64,000 nucleotides of DNA from Mesorhizobium caraganae. GTDB taxonomy: Bacteria; Pseudomonadota; Alphaproteobacteria; Rhizobiales; Rhizobiaceae. The notes under the pieces are model-generated. The model searched no databases and was not told where the DNA came from. It was given only the letters and a program-made list of their open reading frames with translations. A program made the position numbers and the translations under genes. Positions 16,229-26,256 of the stretch are shown one piece after another. The stretch covers positions 62,001 to 126,000 of the forward strand of contig NZ_JAFCGY010000016.1 of the NCBI RefSeq assembly GCF_016836705.1, written 5' to 3'. How positions within the stretch are numbered: position 1 is the first letter of the stretch; every line of letters starts with the position of its first letter.

Positions 16229-19200
16229 ATGGCTGACGGGACTGTTGGAACACGCGGCGGACGCGGTTCCCGAGAGGGGGCTGTGAACGGCGAGGATACG
16301 TCCGTCGAGGGTTCACCCGAAGCGCCGCATGAGCCGGTCGAGGCCGGTTTGCATGGCGAGGACGATTCCGCCGGGGCTTCGCCCGAAGCGCTGCGCGAGC
16401 TGTTCGAGGCCGCTTTGCGTGGCGAGGACACTCCTGGCGAGGATTCGCCCGAAGCGCTGCGCCGGCTGGTCGAGATTGCTTTGTGTGGCGAGAACGCGTC
16501 CGCCGGGGCTTCACCCGACGCGCTGCGCGAACTGGTCGAGGCCGGTGCTGACTGGGTCTGGGAGACCGACGCGGAACTGCGCTTTTCCTGGCTTTCAGAA
16601 AATTACCAGGCCGCCACCGGTATCGATCCCGCCAGCATTCTCGGTCGCTTCCGCTTCGATTTCCTCAAGCAGATGGTGCACGGCAATCGACACGCCGCCG
16701 CGCATCTGGAGGATCTGCAGGCGCATCGGCCATTTCGCGACTTCGTTTATGAATTGAAGGGCGGCCGCCCCGGCTGCCGCTGGGTTTCGATCACCGGCTC
16801 GCCCCGTTTCGACAGCGAGGGCGAGTTTACCGGCTATCGCGGCATTGGCCGCAACGTCACGGCGCTGGCGGGTGCGCTGGACGACCTTCGGCAGCTGCCG
16901 CCAGCCGCAGACGAGAGCACGCAGCATCTTTCCGATCTCGAGCGGACGATGGATGCCATGCATATGGGCGTCGTGCTCCTCGACGCCAAGCTCGACACGC
17001 TCATTGTCAACAAGGCCTATCGCGACCTCTCAAGGATTCCCGACGGCGCCGTCACTGTCGGCGCGCCGTTCAGCCTCCTGATGGAGCTCAACCGCCGCAA
17101 CGGCATCTATGGCGATCTCGACGAACAGCAGTGGCAGCATTACCTCGCCACCCGTATCGAGGAGATCCGCGCCGGCTCGGTTGCGCCGCGCGAGTTCACC
17201 CATGCCAATGGCCGCACCATGATGTTCTCGGTAACGGCGCTGTCCGGCGGCAAGCGGCTCCTGACTTATTACGACATCACCGAGCTGACGCTTCGCGACG
17301 CGGCGATCGAAAGCGCCAACGCCAGGACCGCCGAGACCTTCGCCAATCTGCGCACGATGGTCGACCAGATGCCGATCGGCGTCGTTGTCATCGACGCCGA
17401 ACTGCGCGCCGAAGTGATCAATCGCGCCTTCTACGATTTCTGGCAGATCGATGCACGGCAGGCCGGCATCGGCTGCAGTTTCCGTGACCTGATGGAGGCC
17501 AGCCGCGCCGTCGATCCGTTTGGATTGGACGAGGCGGCCTGGCAGCGGCATGTCGCCGAGCGTGAAGCGGAGATCCGCGCCGGCATTGCCGGATCGCGGC
17601 AGCTGCCGCGCAATGACGGCCGCACCTTGATCTGCTCGACGGCGCCGCTCGCCGGCGGCAAAAGGCTGATCTCCTATGTCGACGTCACCGACATGAAGGA
17701 CCGCGAGGCGGAGCTCGCCGAGGCGCTGGAAAAATCACGGCTGGCCGAGGCGGTGATCAACGCCGTCGAGGACCCGATTTTCGTCAAGGACGACAATCTG
17801 CGCTTCGTCTTCGTCAACGAGGCGTTCTCGGCCCTGTTCGGACAGACGCCGCAAGCGATGCTGGGCAGGCCTGGCGGTGACTTCATGCCGGGGAAGGATG
17901 CCGCGCTGTTCGAAGGCAGCGAACGCGCCGTGCTGGCGACCGGCACGCCTTATGAGATCGAGGAGAATTTCGAGGTCGAGGGCGCCAGGCGCTCGCGCAT
18001 CGTGCGCAAGAACCGCGTCGGCATGCCAAGTGGCCGCAACTATGTCGCCGGTTTCCTGTTCGACATCTCCGACATGAAGCGCCGCGAGACGGAGGCCGAG
18101 GACGCCCGCAAGAACCTCGCCACGGTGCTGGAATCGCTCCCCGCGGCCGTCATCATCTACGACCGCGACGACAAGTTCGTCTTTGCCAACCGCAAGCTGC
18201 AGGACACCCTGCCGGCGCTGGTGCCGGCATGGCAGCCCGGCAGCAGCTTCCGCGACGCGCTGGAACTGGGACACTCGGTCGGCTATTTCCGATCGAGCGG
18301 CGATCCCGAGATCGACAGACTCTATGACGGCGACCGCGAGGTCTGGCTCAGTGCCATCCTCGCCCGCTACCACTTGCCGAACACCTCCTACGAGCGCCTC
18401 AATCCGGACGGCCGCTGGTACCAGGTCTACGATATGCGGACCGAGGACGGCACCTTCATCGGCGTGCGCGTCGATATTTCCGACATCAAAAGCCGCGAAA
18501 AGGCGCTGCAGGATTCGATGCGCCAGATCGACCTGTTCCGCCACGTCATGGACGAATTGCCGGTCGCCGCCTTCATCAAGGCGCAGGACCTCAGCATCGA
18601 ATTCGTCAACAAGGCCTGGTGCGCCATGACCGGCATCGCCAAGGAAGATGTCATCGGCCGCACCGACCGCCAGCTGTTCGGCGCCGACGATGCCGAAAGC
18701 TACAGCCATGACGACACCGAAGTGGTCGCCACCGGGGCAGTGCGCGAGGTCGAGGAGCCCGTCACCCATCGCGACGGCACGGTGCGGCAATTGATGACGC
18801 GCAAGAGCCGCCTGGTGGCGCTCGACGGCTCGGTGCATCTGGTCGGATCCAGCACCGACATTACCGATGTCAAGGCGCGTGAGCAGGCGCTGGAAGAAAG
18901 CATGCGCGAGAACGAGGTGTTCCGCAATCTCATCGACAACGTGCCGGTGTCGATCTACGCCAAGCGCTCGGACCTGCGCCAATTCTACGTCAACAAGGGC
19001 TGGTGCGACCTGACCGGTCTCAGCAAGGAGGAGGCGATCGGCAAGACCGATGTCGAGATCTTCGGTGAGGACGGCGAAGCCTTCGTCGCCGGCGATATGG
19101 CCGTTCTGCGCACCGGCGAGACGCAGGAGATCGAGGAGACGGTGACGCTTGCCGACGGCAATGTGCGCCACCAGTTCGCGCGCAAGGGCGCGATGATCGC

Positions 19201-20980
19201 CTCCGACGGTTCGCTCTATCTCATCGGATCGACCACCGACATCACCGAGTTGAAGATGCGCGAGGCCGAGCTGCGTGAGGCACGCCAGCGCGCGGTGCTC
19301 GCCGACCGCGCCAAGTCGGAATTTTTGGCCAATATGAGCCACGAGATCCGCACGCCGATGAACGGCGTGCTCGGCATGGCCGAGTTGCTCGCCAAATCCG
19401 ACCTCGACCCCAAGCAGAAGACGTTCACCGACATCATCGTCAAGTCGGGCAACGCCCTTTTGACCATCATCAACGACATCCTCGATTTCTCCAAGATCGA
19501 TGCCGGCCAGCTCGTGCTCGACCCGGCGCCGTTCAACCTGCCCGAGGCGATCGAGGATGTGGCGACATTGGTGTCGACACGCGCCAAGGAGAAGGATCTC
19601 GAACTGATCGTGCGTGTCGAGCCGGGCCTGGAAAGCCTGTTCATCGGCGATGTCGGCCGCATAAGGCAGATCGTCACCAATCTGCTCGGCAATGCGGTGA
19701 AGTTCACCGACGAAGGCCATGTGCTGGTCGATGTCACCGGCGAGAGGGTTGTGGCCGGAACCAGGCTCACCATCTCGGTCACCGACACCGGCATCGGCAT
19801 TCCGGAGGACAAGCTGAAGGCCGTCTTCGAAAAGTTCAATCAGGTCGATACCTCGTCGACCAGGCGCCACGAAGGCACCGGGCTCGGCCTTGCCATTACC
19901 TCGCGGCTGGTCGAGTTGATGGACGGCGAGATCGGCGTCGAGAGCGCCGAGGGCAAGGGCTCGACCTTCTGGTTCACCGTCACGCTGCCCAGGGCCGGCC
20001 AGCAGACGGTGCAGCGCATCATGCCCGTCGACGTCACTGGCGCGCGGGTGCTGATCGTCGACGATAACGCCGTCAACCGCTCGATCCTGACCGAGCAGAT
20101 GGTATCGTGGACGTTCGATTCCTGCGCCGCCGAAAGCGGTGCCGAAGGGCTGAAGGTGCTGGTCGCCGCGGCTGCCTATGGCGTGCCTGTCGACTGCGTC
20201 GTCCTCGACTACCAGATGCCGGGGATGAGCGGTGCCGAAATGGCGCGCATCGTGCGCAACACCGCAGGGCTGGCCGACACACCGATCATCATGCTGACCT
20301 CGGTCGACCAGTCGCTCGCCAACACCAGCTACCGCGACCTCGGCATCGACGCGCAGCTGATCAAGCCGGCGCGCTCCTCGGTGTTGCTGGAGACGCTGGT
20401 CGCGACCATCCAGCGCCATCGCCACGGCACGACAGATCAGGCGCCGGAAGCCGCAAGCGGCGGTTCCGGCGAAGCGATGGTACAGCGGGTGTCGGCGCCG
20501 CCGGCACGCGCCGCGTCCGAGCGGGCGCAGTTGCATCCGCCGCCAGTGCGCGCCCGCGCCCGGGCCGGCGGCAACGAACGCGGGCTCGACATCCTCGTTG
20601 CCGAGGACAATGAGGTGAACCAGATGGTGTTCACGCAGATCCTTGGTGAAACCGGCTACAGTTTCGAGATCGTTGGCAACGGCCGCAAGGCGCTCGACGC
20701 TTTCGGCCGGCTCAATCCGCGCATGATCCTGATGGATGTCTCGATGCCGGAGATGAACGGGCTCGAAGCCACGGCCGCGATTCGCCGGCTGGAGCAAGAG
20801 AGCGGCACGCATATCCCGATCGTCGGCGTCACCGCGCATGCCTTGAAGGGCGATCGCGAGCGCTGCCTGGAAGCCGGCATGGACGACTATCTGCCCAAGC
20901 CGATCAGTCCCAAAGCCCTGCTCGAAAAGGTCGAGCGCTGGGCCGGCGTCGCGAGCGAAGCCCAGCGAGACGCCGGCTAG
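16229..20980 (+). CDS. Multi-PAS hybrid sensor histidine kinase with two receiver domains
   Basis: 1583 residues, with no membrane segment, so probably cytoplasmic. Residues about 21-108 are four tandem 22-residue repeats. Then come about seven PAS-type modules (about 105-220, 240-355, 370-490, 505-620, 635-755, 770-890, 900-1015); the fourth, sixth and seventh look like duplicates. The HisKA domain has the phospho-acceptor H1038 in NMSHEIRTPMNG. The ATPase domain is about 1137-1254. Two receivers follow, with acceptors D1327 (VVLDYQMPG) and D1503 (ILMDVSMPE). There is no Hpt domain. It sits directly upstream of the pst operon, but its signal is unknown. Confidence 0.92.
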   Translation: MADGTVGTRGGRGSREGAVNGEDTSVEGSPEAPHEPVEAGLHGEDDSAGASPEALRELFEAALRGEDTPGEDSPEALRRLVEIALCGENASAGASPDALRELVEAGADWVWETDAELRFSWLSENYQAATGIDPASILGRFRFDFLKQMVHGNRHAAAHLEDLQAHRPFRDFVYELKGGRPGCRWVSITGSPRFDSEGEFTGYRGIGRNVTALAGALDDLRQLPPAADESTQHLSDLERTMDAMHMGVVLLDAKLDTLIVNKAYRDLSRIPDGAVTVGAPFSLLMELNRRNGIYGDLDEQQWQHYLATRIEEIRAGSVAPREFTHANGRTMMFSVTALSGGKRLLTYYDITELTLRDAAIESANARTAETFANLRTMVDQMPIGVVVIDAELRAEVINRAFYDFWQIDARQAGIGCSFRDLMEASRAVDPFGLDEAAWQRHVAEREAEIRAGIAGSRQLPRNDGRTLICSTAPLAGGKRLISYVDVTDMKDREAELAEALEKSRLAEAVINAVEDPIFVKDDNLRFVFVNEAFSALFGQTPQAMLGRPGGDFMPGKDAALFEGSERAVLATGTPYEIEENFEVEGARRSRIVRKNRVGMPSGRNYVAGFLFDISDMKRRETEAEDARKNLATVLESLPAAVIIYDRDDKFVFANRKLQDTLPALVPAWQPGSSFRDALELGHSVGYFRSSGDPEIDRLYDGDREVWLSAILARYHLPNTSYERLNPDGRWYQVYDMRTEDGTFIGVRVDISDIKSREKALQDSMRQIDLFRHVMDELPVAAFIKAQDLSIEFVNKAWCAMTGIAKEDVIGRTDRQLFGADDAESYSHDDTEVVATGAVREVEEPVTHRDGTVRQLMTRKSRLVALDGSVHLVGSSTDITDVKAREQALEESMRENEVFRNLIDNVPVSIYAKRSDLRQFYVNKGWCDLTGLSKEEAIGKTDVEIFGEDGEAFVAGDMAVLRTGETQEIEETVTLADGNVRHQFARKGAMIASDGSLYLIGSTTDITELKMREAELREARQRAVLADRAKSEFLANMSHEIRTPMNGVLGMAELLAKSDLDPKQKTFTDIIVKSGNALLTIINDILDFSKIDAGQLVLDPAPFNLPEAIEDVATLVSTRAKEKDLELIVRVEPGLESLFIGDVGRIRQIVTNLLGNAVKFTDEGHVLVDVTGERVVAGTRLTISVTDTGIGIPEDKLKAVFEKFNQVDTSSTRRHEGTGLGLAITSRLVELMDGEIGVESAEGKGSTFWFTVTLPRAGQQTVQRIMPVDVTGARVLIVDDNAVNRSILTEQMVSWTFDSCAAESGAEGLKVLVAAAAYGVPVDCVVLDYQMPGMSGAEMARIVRNTAGLADTPIIMLTSVDQSLANTSYRDLGIDAQLIKPARSSVLLETLVATIQRHRHGTTDQAPEAASGGSGEAMVQRVSAPPARAASERAQLHPPPVRARARAGGNERGLDILVAEDNEVNQMVFTQILGETGYSFEIVGNGRKALDAFGRLNPRMILMDVSMPEMNGLEATAAIRRLEQESGTHIPIVGVTAHALKGDRERCLEAGMDDYLPKPISPKALLEKVERWAGVASEAQRDAG
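16289..16552 (+). repeat. Four tandem 66-bp in-frame repeats
   Basis: Units are 16289-16354, 16355-16420, 16421-16486 and 16487-16552. Each starts GGCGAG and encodes 22 residues with the pattern GE(D/N)..(A/S)G.SP(E/D)AL(R/H)EL.EA. The units have diverged but keep length and register. The last unit merges into the first PAS domain. Confidence 0.9.
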
Positions 20981-21022
20981 CTGATATCAGCGCCGGGATT
21001 CGGCGGTGCCGCGACGTCCTGG

Positions 21023-21046
21023 GATATGGTGCGATCGCACCATATC
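21023..21046. repeat. Perfect 24-bp palindrome
   Basis: Each arm is GATATGGTGCGA, with no central spacer. It lies 42 bases after the kinase stop and about 430 bases before pstS. It could be an operator for a dimeric regulator or an RNA hairpin; no T run follows. Confidence 0.75.
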
Positions 21047-21379
21047 AAAGCTTGCGCCCAGTCGGGAAAATGGCGGCAACTCAACCGCTCATTCAGTTAC
21101 GGGCGGGAGCAAGCGACCGCCGACAAAGAAACAGCGTCGAAATCTACCCCAACGGACCTGTTTTTGGCGATGGCTCGGCCAAGATACGCTCTGGCCACGG
21201 GCAACGCGCTCCCGTCCGGTTTTTCTTTCTCGGCATCGCGGCCTGCGATCCGCCGGGACAAATGCCGGCGCAAAATCCCGCAAGCTTATGATTCCAACGG
21301 CAAACTGCGGCTCTCGCGGAGAGGCCGGACGGTTGCGGTTTTCTGTGCGTCCATCCGACGTTACCGGGCTGACACGAAA

Positions 21380-21397
21380 CTGTCATGCGACTGTAAT
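21380..21397 (+). promoter_or_regulatory. Pho box upstream of pstS
   Basis: CTGTCATGCGACTGTAAT has two CTGT-type half sites 11 bp apart, matching the PhoB consensus (CTGTCAT-n4-CTGTCAT/C). It lies about 80 bases before the pstS start. PhoB, encoded at the end of this operon, would activate it under phosphate limitation. Confidence 0.85.
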
Positions 21398-21475
21398 AAT
21401 CGAAGGCTATTGGCCTCAGCGGGCGCCGGCTGAAGAGGGCGCCGAGAGACCATCTTCCGAACAGGAGCAGGCCAC

Positions 21476-22504
21476 ATGAAGAAATTCCTCGTTACGGCAT
21501 CGGCCGTGGCGGTAGCGTTCGCCGCATCGTCGGGTGTCGCCGCCGCGCGCGACCAGATCCAGGTCGCCGGTTCGTCGACCGTGCTACCCTATGCCAAGAT
21601 CGTTGCCGAGCAGTTCGGCGAAACCTTCACCAACTTCAAGACCCCGGTGGTCGAGTCCGGCGGCAGCGGCGCCGGCATCAAGGAATTCTGCAAGGGCGTC
21701 GGCGAAGACACCATCGACATCGCCAACTCCTCGCGTCCGATCAAGAAGGATGAACTGAAGTCCTGCGCCGACGCCGGCGTGAAGGAAGTCCAGGAAGTCC
21801 GCATCGGCTATGACGGCATCGTCTTCGCCACCGACATCAAAGGCCCGGATTGGGCGCTGGTTCCCGCCGACGTCTACAAGGCGCTCGCCGCCAAGCTGGT
21901 CGTTGACGGCAAGCTGGTCGACAATCCGAACACCAAGTGGAACCAGGTCAACCCGAAGCTGCCCGACTGGGATATCGCCGCCTACATCCCCGGTGAAAAG
22001 CACGGCACCCGCGAAGTGTTCGAGACCAAGCTTCTCGACGCCGGCTGCGACAAGGCCGCCCTGAAGGCCGCCGGCATTGCCGACGACAAGGAAATCGGCA
22101 AGACCTGCATCGCCATCCGCAAGGACGGCAAGGCTGTCGACATCGACGGCGACTACACCGAGACGCTCGCCCGCATCGACTCCAACAAGACCGGCGTCGG
22201 CGTGTTCGGCCTCGCCTTCTACGAGAACAATGCCGACAAGCTGAAGGTCGCCACCGTGGAAGGCATCGTGCCTTCGACCGAGACGATCGCGACCGGCAAG
22301 TATCCGGTTTCGCGCCCGCTGTTCTTCTACGTCAAGAAGGCGCATCTCGGCGTCGTTCCCGGTCTCAAGGAATATGTCGAGTTCTTCCTTGACGACCAGA
22401 TGATCGGCCCGGAAAGCCCGCTCGCCCAGTACGGCCTGGTTTCGGCTCCGGATGCCGAACGTCAAGCGCAGCGCGACGCGTTCGCTGCCGGGAAGAGCAT
22501 GTAA
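21476..22504 (+). CDS. pstS: Phosphate ABC transporter substrate-binding protein PstS
   Basis: 342 residues with a Sec signal peptide (MKKFLVTASAVAVAFAASSGVAAA). Phosphate-binding motifs include VAGSSTVLPYAKIVAEQF near the mature N-terminus and VESGGSGAGIKEFCKG. GEKHGTREVFE is a third ligand loop. It binds inorganic phosphate in the periplasm and delivers it to PstCA. It is the first gene of the pst-pho operon and is directly controlled by the Pho box. AGGAGCAGG precedes the start. Confidence 0.97.
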   Translation: MKKFLVTASAVAVAFAASSGVAAARDQIQVAGSSTVLPYAKIVAEQFGETFTNFKTPVVESGGSGAGIKEFCKGVGEDTIDIANSSRPIKKDELKSCADAGVKEVQEVRIGYDGIVFATDIKGPDWALVPADVYKALAAKLVVDGKLVDNPNTKWNQVNPKLPDWDIAAYIPGEKHGTREVFETKLLDAGCDKAALKAAGIADDKEIGKTCIAIRKDGKAVDIDGDYTETLARIDSNKTGVGVFGLAFYENNADKLKVATVEGIVPSTETIATGKYPVSRPLFFYVKKAHLGVVPGLKEYVEFFLDDQMIGPESPLAQYGLVSAPDAERQAQRDAFAAGKSM

Positions 22505-22514
22505 TCAACGACTG

Positions 22515-22547
22515 GATCAGGGCGCGGACCAAATCCGCGCCCTGATC
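22515..22547 (+). terminator. Strong hairpin between pstS and pstC
   Basis: A perfect 14-bp stem (GATCAGGGCGCGGA and its complement) around a CCAAA loop, 10 bases after the pstS stop. There is no T run, so it is more likely a partial stop or an mRNA 3'-end stabiliser giving excess PstS over the membrane components. Confidence 0.7.
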
Positions 22548-22599
22548 TCGCTGCATGCCGCAACGGCGGCGGCGACCTGAATTTTCCCTGGGGTGGGTG

Positions 22600-24060
22600 A
22601 TGTCGTCCTTGCTCGTGCTCGCCATAGTCATTGCCATCGGCGTGGTCGCCTTCGTGATCGGCCGCCAGCGCGCCACGGCGCACGAAACCGGCAAGGTAAA
22701 GCCGCATTCGCGCGCCCACTATCACGGTTGGTGGGCCTTTCTGCTCGCAGTCCTGCCTGCCGTCCTGCTGCTCGCCGTCTGGGACATCGGATCGTCCGTC
22801 TATCTTGACCGGCACATCCACGCCGCCCTGCCTGAGCGCACTGTCGACTCCAAGGTCGCCAGCGAAGCGCTCGACGCCAGCTTGGTGAAGAGCCTCGCCA
22901 AGGGCCTGCGCCGGCTAGATGCCGGAACGCCGCTTCCCGCCACGTTCGCTGAATTGCAGCCGCTGCTCATCGCCAAGGGCGTGGCGCTGGCCAGCGACAC
23001 ACAGGATTACATGATCCCGATCGCCGTCGAGGCGAACACAGTCCAGGACAGGCTCGGCCTGTTTGGCGCGGTGCTCACGCTTGCGCTGTCGATCGCCGGC
23101 GCCTTCTATGCGCTGCGGCAGATCGCGCCGCGCGCCAGGGCGCGCAACAATGTCGAGAGGCTGATGCTGTGGGGGCTGCTTGCGGCGTCGACCATCGCCA
23201 TCCTGACCACGGTCGGCATCGTGCTGTCGATGCTGTTCCAGACCATCACCTTCTTCGAAAGCGTTTCGCCGATGAGCTTCTTCTTCGGCACCGTGTGGGA
23301 TCCGCGTTTCGCCGCTGCCGGCTCCGGCGGCAGCCAGGGCCAGTTCGGCCTGATCCCGCTTCTCGCCGGTACGCTTTATATCGCCGCCGTCGCTCTGCTG
23401 GTGGCGGTGCCGGTCGGCTTGATGTCGGCGGTCTACATGGCCGAATATGCTTCGCCCAAGGTTCGCGCGGTGGTCAAGCCGGCGCTGGAACTGCTGGCCG
23501 GCATCCCGACCATCGTCTACGGCATCTTCGCCGTGGTCACGCTCGGGCCGTTCCTGCGCGACCTGTCGGCGGCACTCACCGGTGGTTCGCCCTTCATCCA
23601 GGGCCAGAGCATCTTCACCGCCGGCCTGGTGATGGGCGTCATGCTGATCCCGGTCGTGTCCTCGCTGTCCGACGACATCATCACCGCGGTGCCGCGCGCC
23701 ATGCGTGACGGCTCGCTCGGCCTGGGTGCGACGCGCTCCGAGACGATCAAGCGGGTGATCCTGCCGGCCGCACTTCCCGGCATCGTCGGCGCCATCCTGC
23801 TGACCGCGTCGCGTGCTATCGGCGAGACGATGATCGTCGTGCTGGCAGCCGGCGTCGCCGCCAATCTCACCGCTAATCCGTTCGAGGCGATGACGACCAT
23901 CACCGTCAAGATCGTCAACCAGCTGACCGGCGACCTCGAGTTCAACTCACCGCAGACGCTGGTCGCCTTCGCGCTCGGCCTGACGCTGTTCGTGCTGACG
24001 CTGGTGATGAACATTGTCGCCCTCTACATCGTGCGCAAGTACCGGGAGCAGTACGAATGA
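22600..24060 (+). CDS. pstC: Phosphate ABC transporter permease PstC
   Basis: 486 residues from the ATG at 22600, which follows a GGGGTGGG element; an ATG at 22555 would add 15 basic residues and has no ribosome site. It is longer than E. coli PstC because of an N-terminal section with extra membrane helices and a large loop (about 50-150). The permease core is 230-486, with the EAA loop GLGATRSETIKRVILPAALPG. It pairs with PstA in the inner membrane. Its stop overlaps the pstA start by four bases (ATGA), indicating translational coupling. Confidence 0.92.
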   Translation: MSSLLVLAIVIAIGVVAFVIGRQRATAHETGKVKPHSRAHYHGWWAFLLAVLPAVLLLAVWDIGSSVYLDRHIHAALPERTVDSKVASEALDASLVKSLAKGLRRLDAGTPLPATFAELQPLLIAKGVALASDTQDYMIPIAVEANTVQDRLGLFGAVLTLALSIAGAFYALRQIAPRARARNNVERLMLWGLLAASTIAILTTVGIVLSMLFQTITFFESVSPMSFFFGTVWDPRFAAAGSGGSQGQFGLIPLLAGTLYIAAVALLVAVPVGLMSAVYMAEYASPKVRAVVKPALELLAGIPTIVYGIFAVVTLGPFLRDLSAALTGGSPFIQGQSIFTAGLVMGVMLIPVVSSLSDDIITAVPRAMRDGSLGLGATRSETIKRVILPAALPGIVGAILLTASRAIGETMIVVLAAGVAANLTANPFEAMTTITVKIVNQLTGDLEFNSPQTLVAFALGLTLFVLTLVMNIVALYIVRKYREQYE

Positions 24061-25373
24061 CCGACATTCCCCTGGACACGATGGCGGGCGCCGTTGCGCG
24101 TCCGCGCCGCGACATAGGGCTGAAGGCGCGCTACGCCGCCGAACGCCGTTTCCGCATCTACGGTGTGATTGCGATCTCGGTCGGCCTGGCGTTCCTGGCC
24201 ATCATGCTGATCACCATCGTGTCGAAAGGCTACACCGCCTTCTGGCAGACGACGGTGACGCTGCCGATCAGCTTCGACGAGAAGGTCATCGATCCCTCCG
24301 GCAAGCGCGCCACCGATCCGAGCGTGCTGATCAAGGCGAACTATCCCAAGCTCGCCGACACCGCGCTGATGGCCAAGCTTGGCATCGACCCAAGCAACAA
24401 GCCGATGGTCATGAAGCTCAAGGGCTTCCTGTCGGAAGGCGCCCGCGTCCAGCTGCGCGACATCGTCGCCGCCGATCCGTCGGTGATCGGCACGACGCGC
24501 GACGTCAATATCCTGGCCGCGGCCAATCTCGACTCCGCCTTCAAGGGCCAGATCGACCTCAGCGTCGATGAAGCGCGCCGCAAGGTGTCCAACCAGCAGA
24601 TCGACTGGATGAACAAACTCAAGGCCGACGGCGTGATGGCCGAGCATTTCAACACCGGTCTGTTCACCTACGGCGCCTCCAGCCGGCCCGAGACGTCAGG
24701 CATGGGCGTGGCCATCATCGGCTCGTTCTACATGATGGTGATCGTGCTGCTTTTGGCGCTGCCGATCGGCGTCGCGGCCTCGATCTATCTCGAGGAATTC
24801 GCCAAGAAGAATCGCTTCACCGACCTGATCGAGGTCAACATCAACAATCTTGCGGCGGTGCCGTCGATCGTCTTCGGTCTGCTTGGCCTTGCCGTGTTCA
24901 TCAACTTCCTCGGCATGCCGCGCTCGGCCGCCTTTGTCGGCGGCCTGGTGCTGACATTGATGACGCTGCCGACCATCATCATTGCGACGCGCGCGGCCCT
25001 TGCCGCGGTGCCGCCGTCGATCCGCTCGGCAGCGCTTGGGCTTGGCGCCTCGAAGATGCAGATGGTGTTCCAGCACATCCTGCCGCTGGCCGCTCCCGGC
25101 ATCCTGACCGGCACGATTATCGGCCTGGCGCGTGCGCTGGGTGAGACAGCACCGCTGCTTCTGATCGGCATGGTCGCCTTCGTCGCCGACTATCCGAAGA
25201 CGCCTTTCGATCCGGCGACCGCCCTGCCGGTGCAGATCTACATGTGGGCAAACGAGGCCGAACGCGCTTTTGTCGAGCGCATGTCCGGCGCCATCATCAT
25301 CCTGCTCGTCTTCCTCATGGCCATGAACATCACCGCGATCGTGCTTCGGCGCCGGTTCGAGCGGCGCTGGTAG
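24057..25373 (+). CDS. pstA: Phosphate ABC transporter permease PstA
   Basis: 438 residues, long for PstA. One N-terminal membrane helix is followed by a periplasmic-type insert of about 150 residues (about 60-210) and then the permease core with the loop ALGLGASKMQMVFQHILPLAAPG. Extended PstA proteins of this kind are usual in rhizobia. It forms the transport channel with PstC. It overlaps pstC by four bases. Confidence 0.94.
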   Translation: MTDIPLDTMAGAVARPRRDIGLKARYAAERRFRIYGVIAISVGLAFLAIMLITIVSKGYTAFWQTTVTLPISFDEKVIDPSGKRATDPSVLIKANYPKLADTALMAKLGIDPSNKPMVMKLKGFLSEGARVQLRDIVAADPSVIGTTRDVNILAAANLDSAFKGQIDLSVDEARRKVSNQQIDWMNKLKADGVMAEHFNTGLFTYGASSRPETSGMGVAIIGSFYMMVIVLLLALPIGVAASIYLEEFAKKNRFTDLIEVNINNLAAVPSIVFGLLGLAVFINFLGMPRSAAFVGGLVLTLMTLPTIIIATRAALAAVPPSIRSAALGLGASKMQMVFQHILPLAAPGILTGTIIGLARALGETAPLLLIGMVAFVADYPKTPFDPATALPVQIYMWANEAERAFVERMSGAIIILLVFLMAMNITAIVLRRRFERRW

Positions 25374-25390
25374 AAAAAAGGCAATTTGGT

Positions 25391-26215
<825 letters not shown>

Positions 26216-26256
26216 GCCGTCCAGCGGTTGAATTTTCAGGCACGAGGACCACGATC

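Larger units (their letters stand above)
20981..21475. other. Long non-coding interval upstream of pstS
   Basis: 495 bases with no credible gene; open frames here lack codon bias and family similarity. It holds a 24-bp perfect palindrome (21023-21046), a weak hairpin ACGGG/CCCGT followed by a T-rich stretch (21197-21230) that may end the kinase transcript, and the Pho box. Confidence 0.7.

Noticed and set aside
17735..20839. A 1034-codon open frame antisense to the hybrid kinase
   Set aside because: It is the complement of a clearly conserved coding sequence; high GC makes long antisense frames common, and the product has no recognisable domain.
21006..21479. 157-codon open frame upstream of pstS
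   Set aside because: Lacks a ribosome site and any family signature, overlaps two other open frames and runs through the Pho box.
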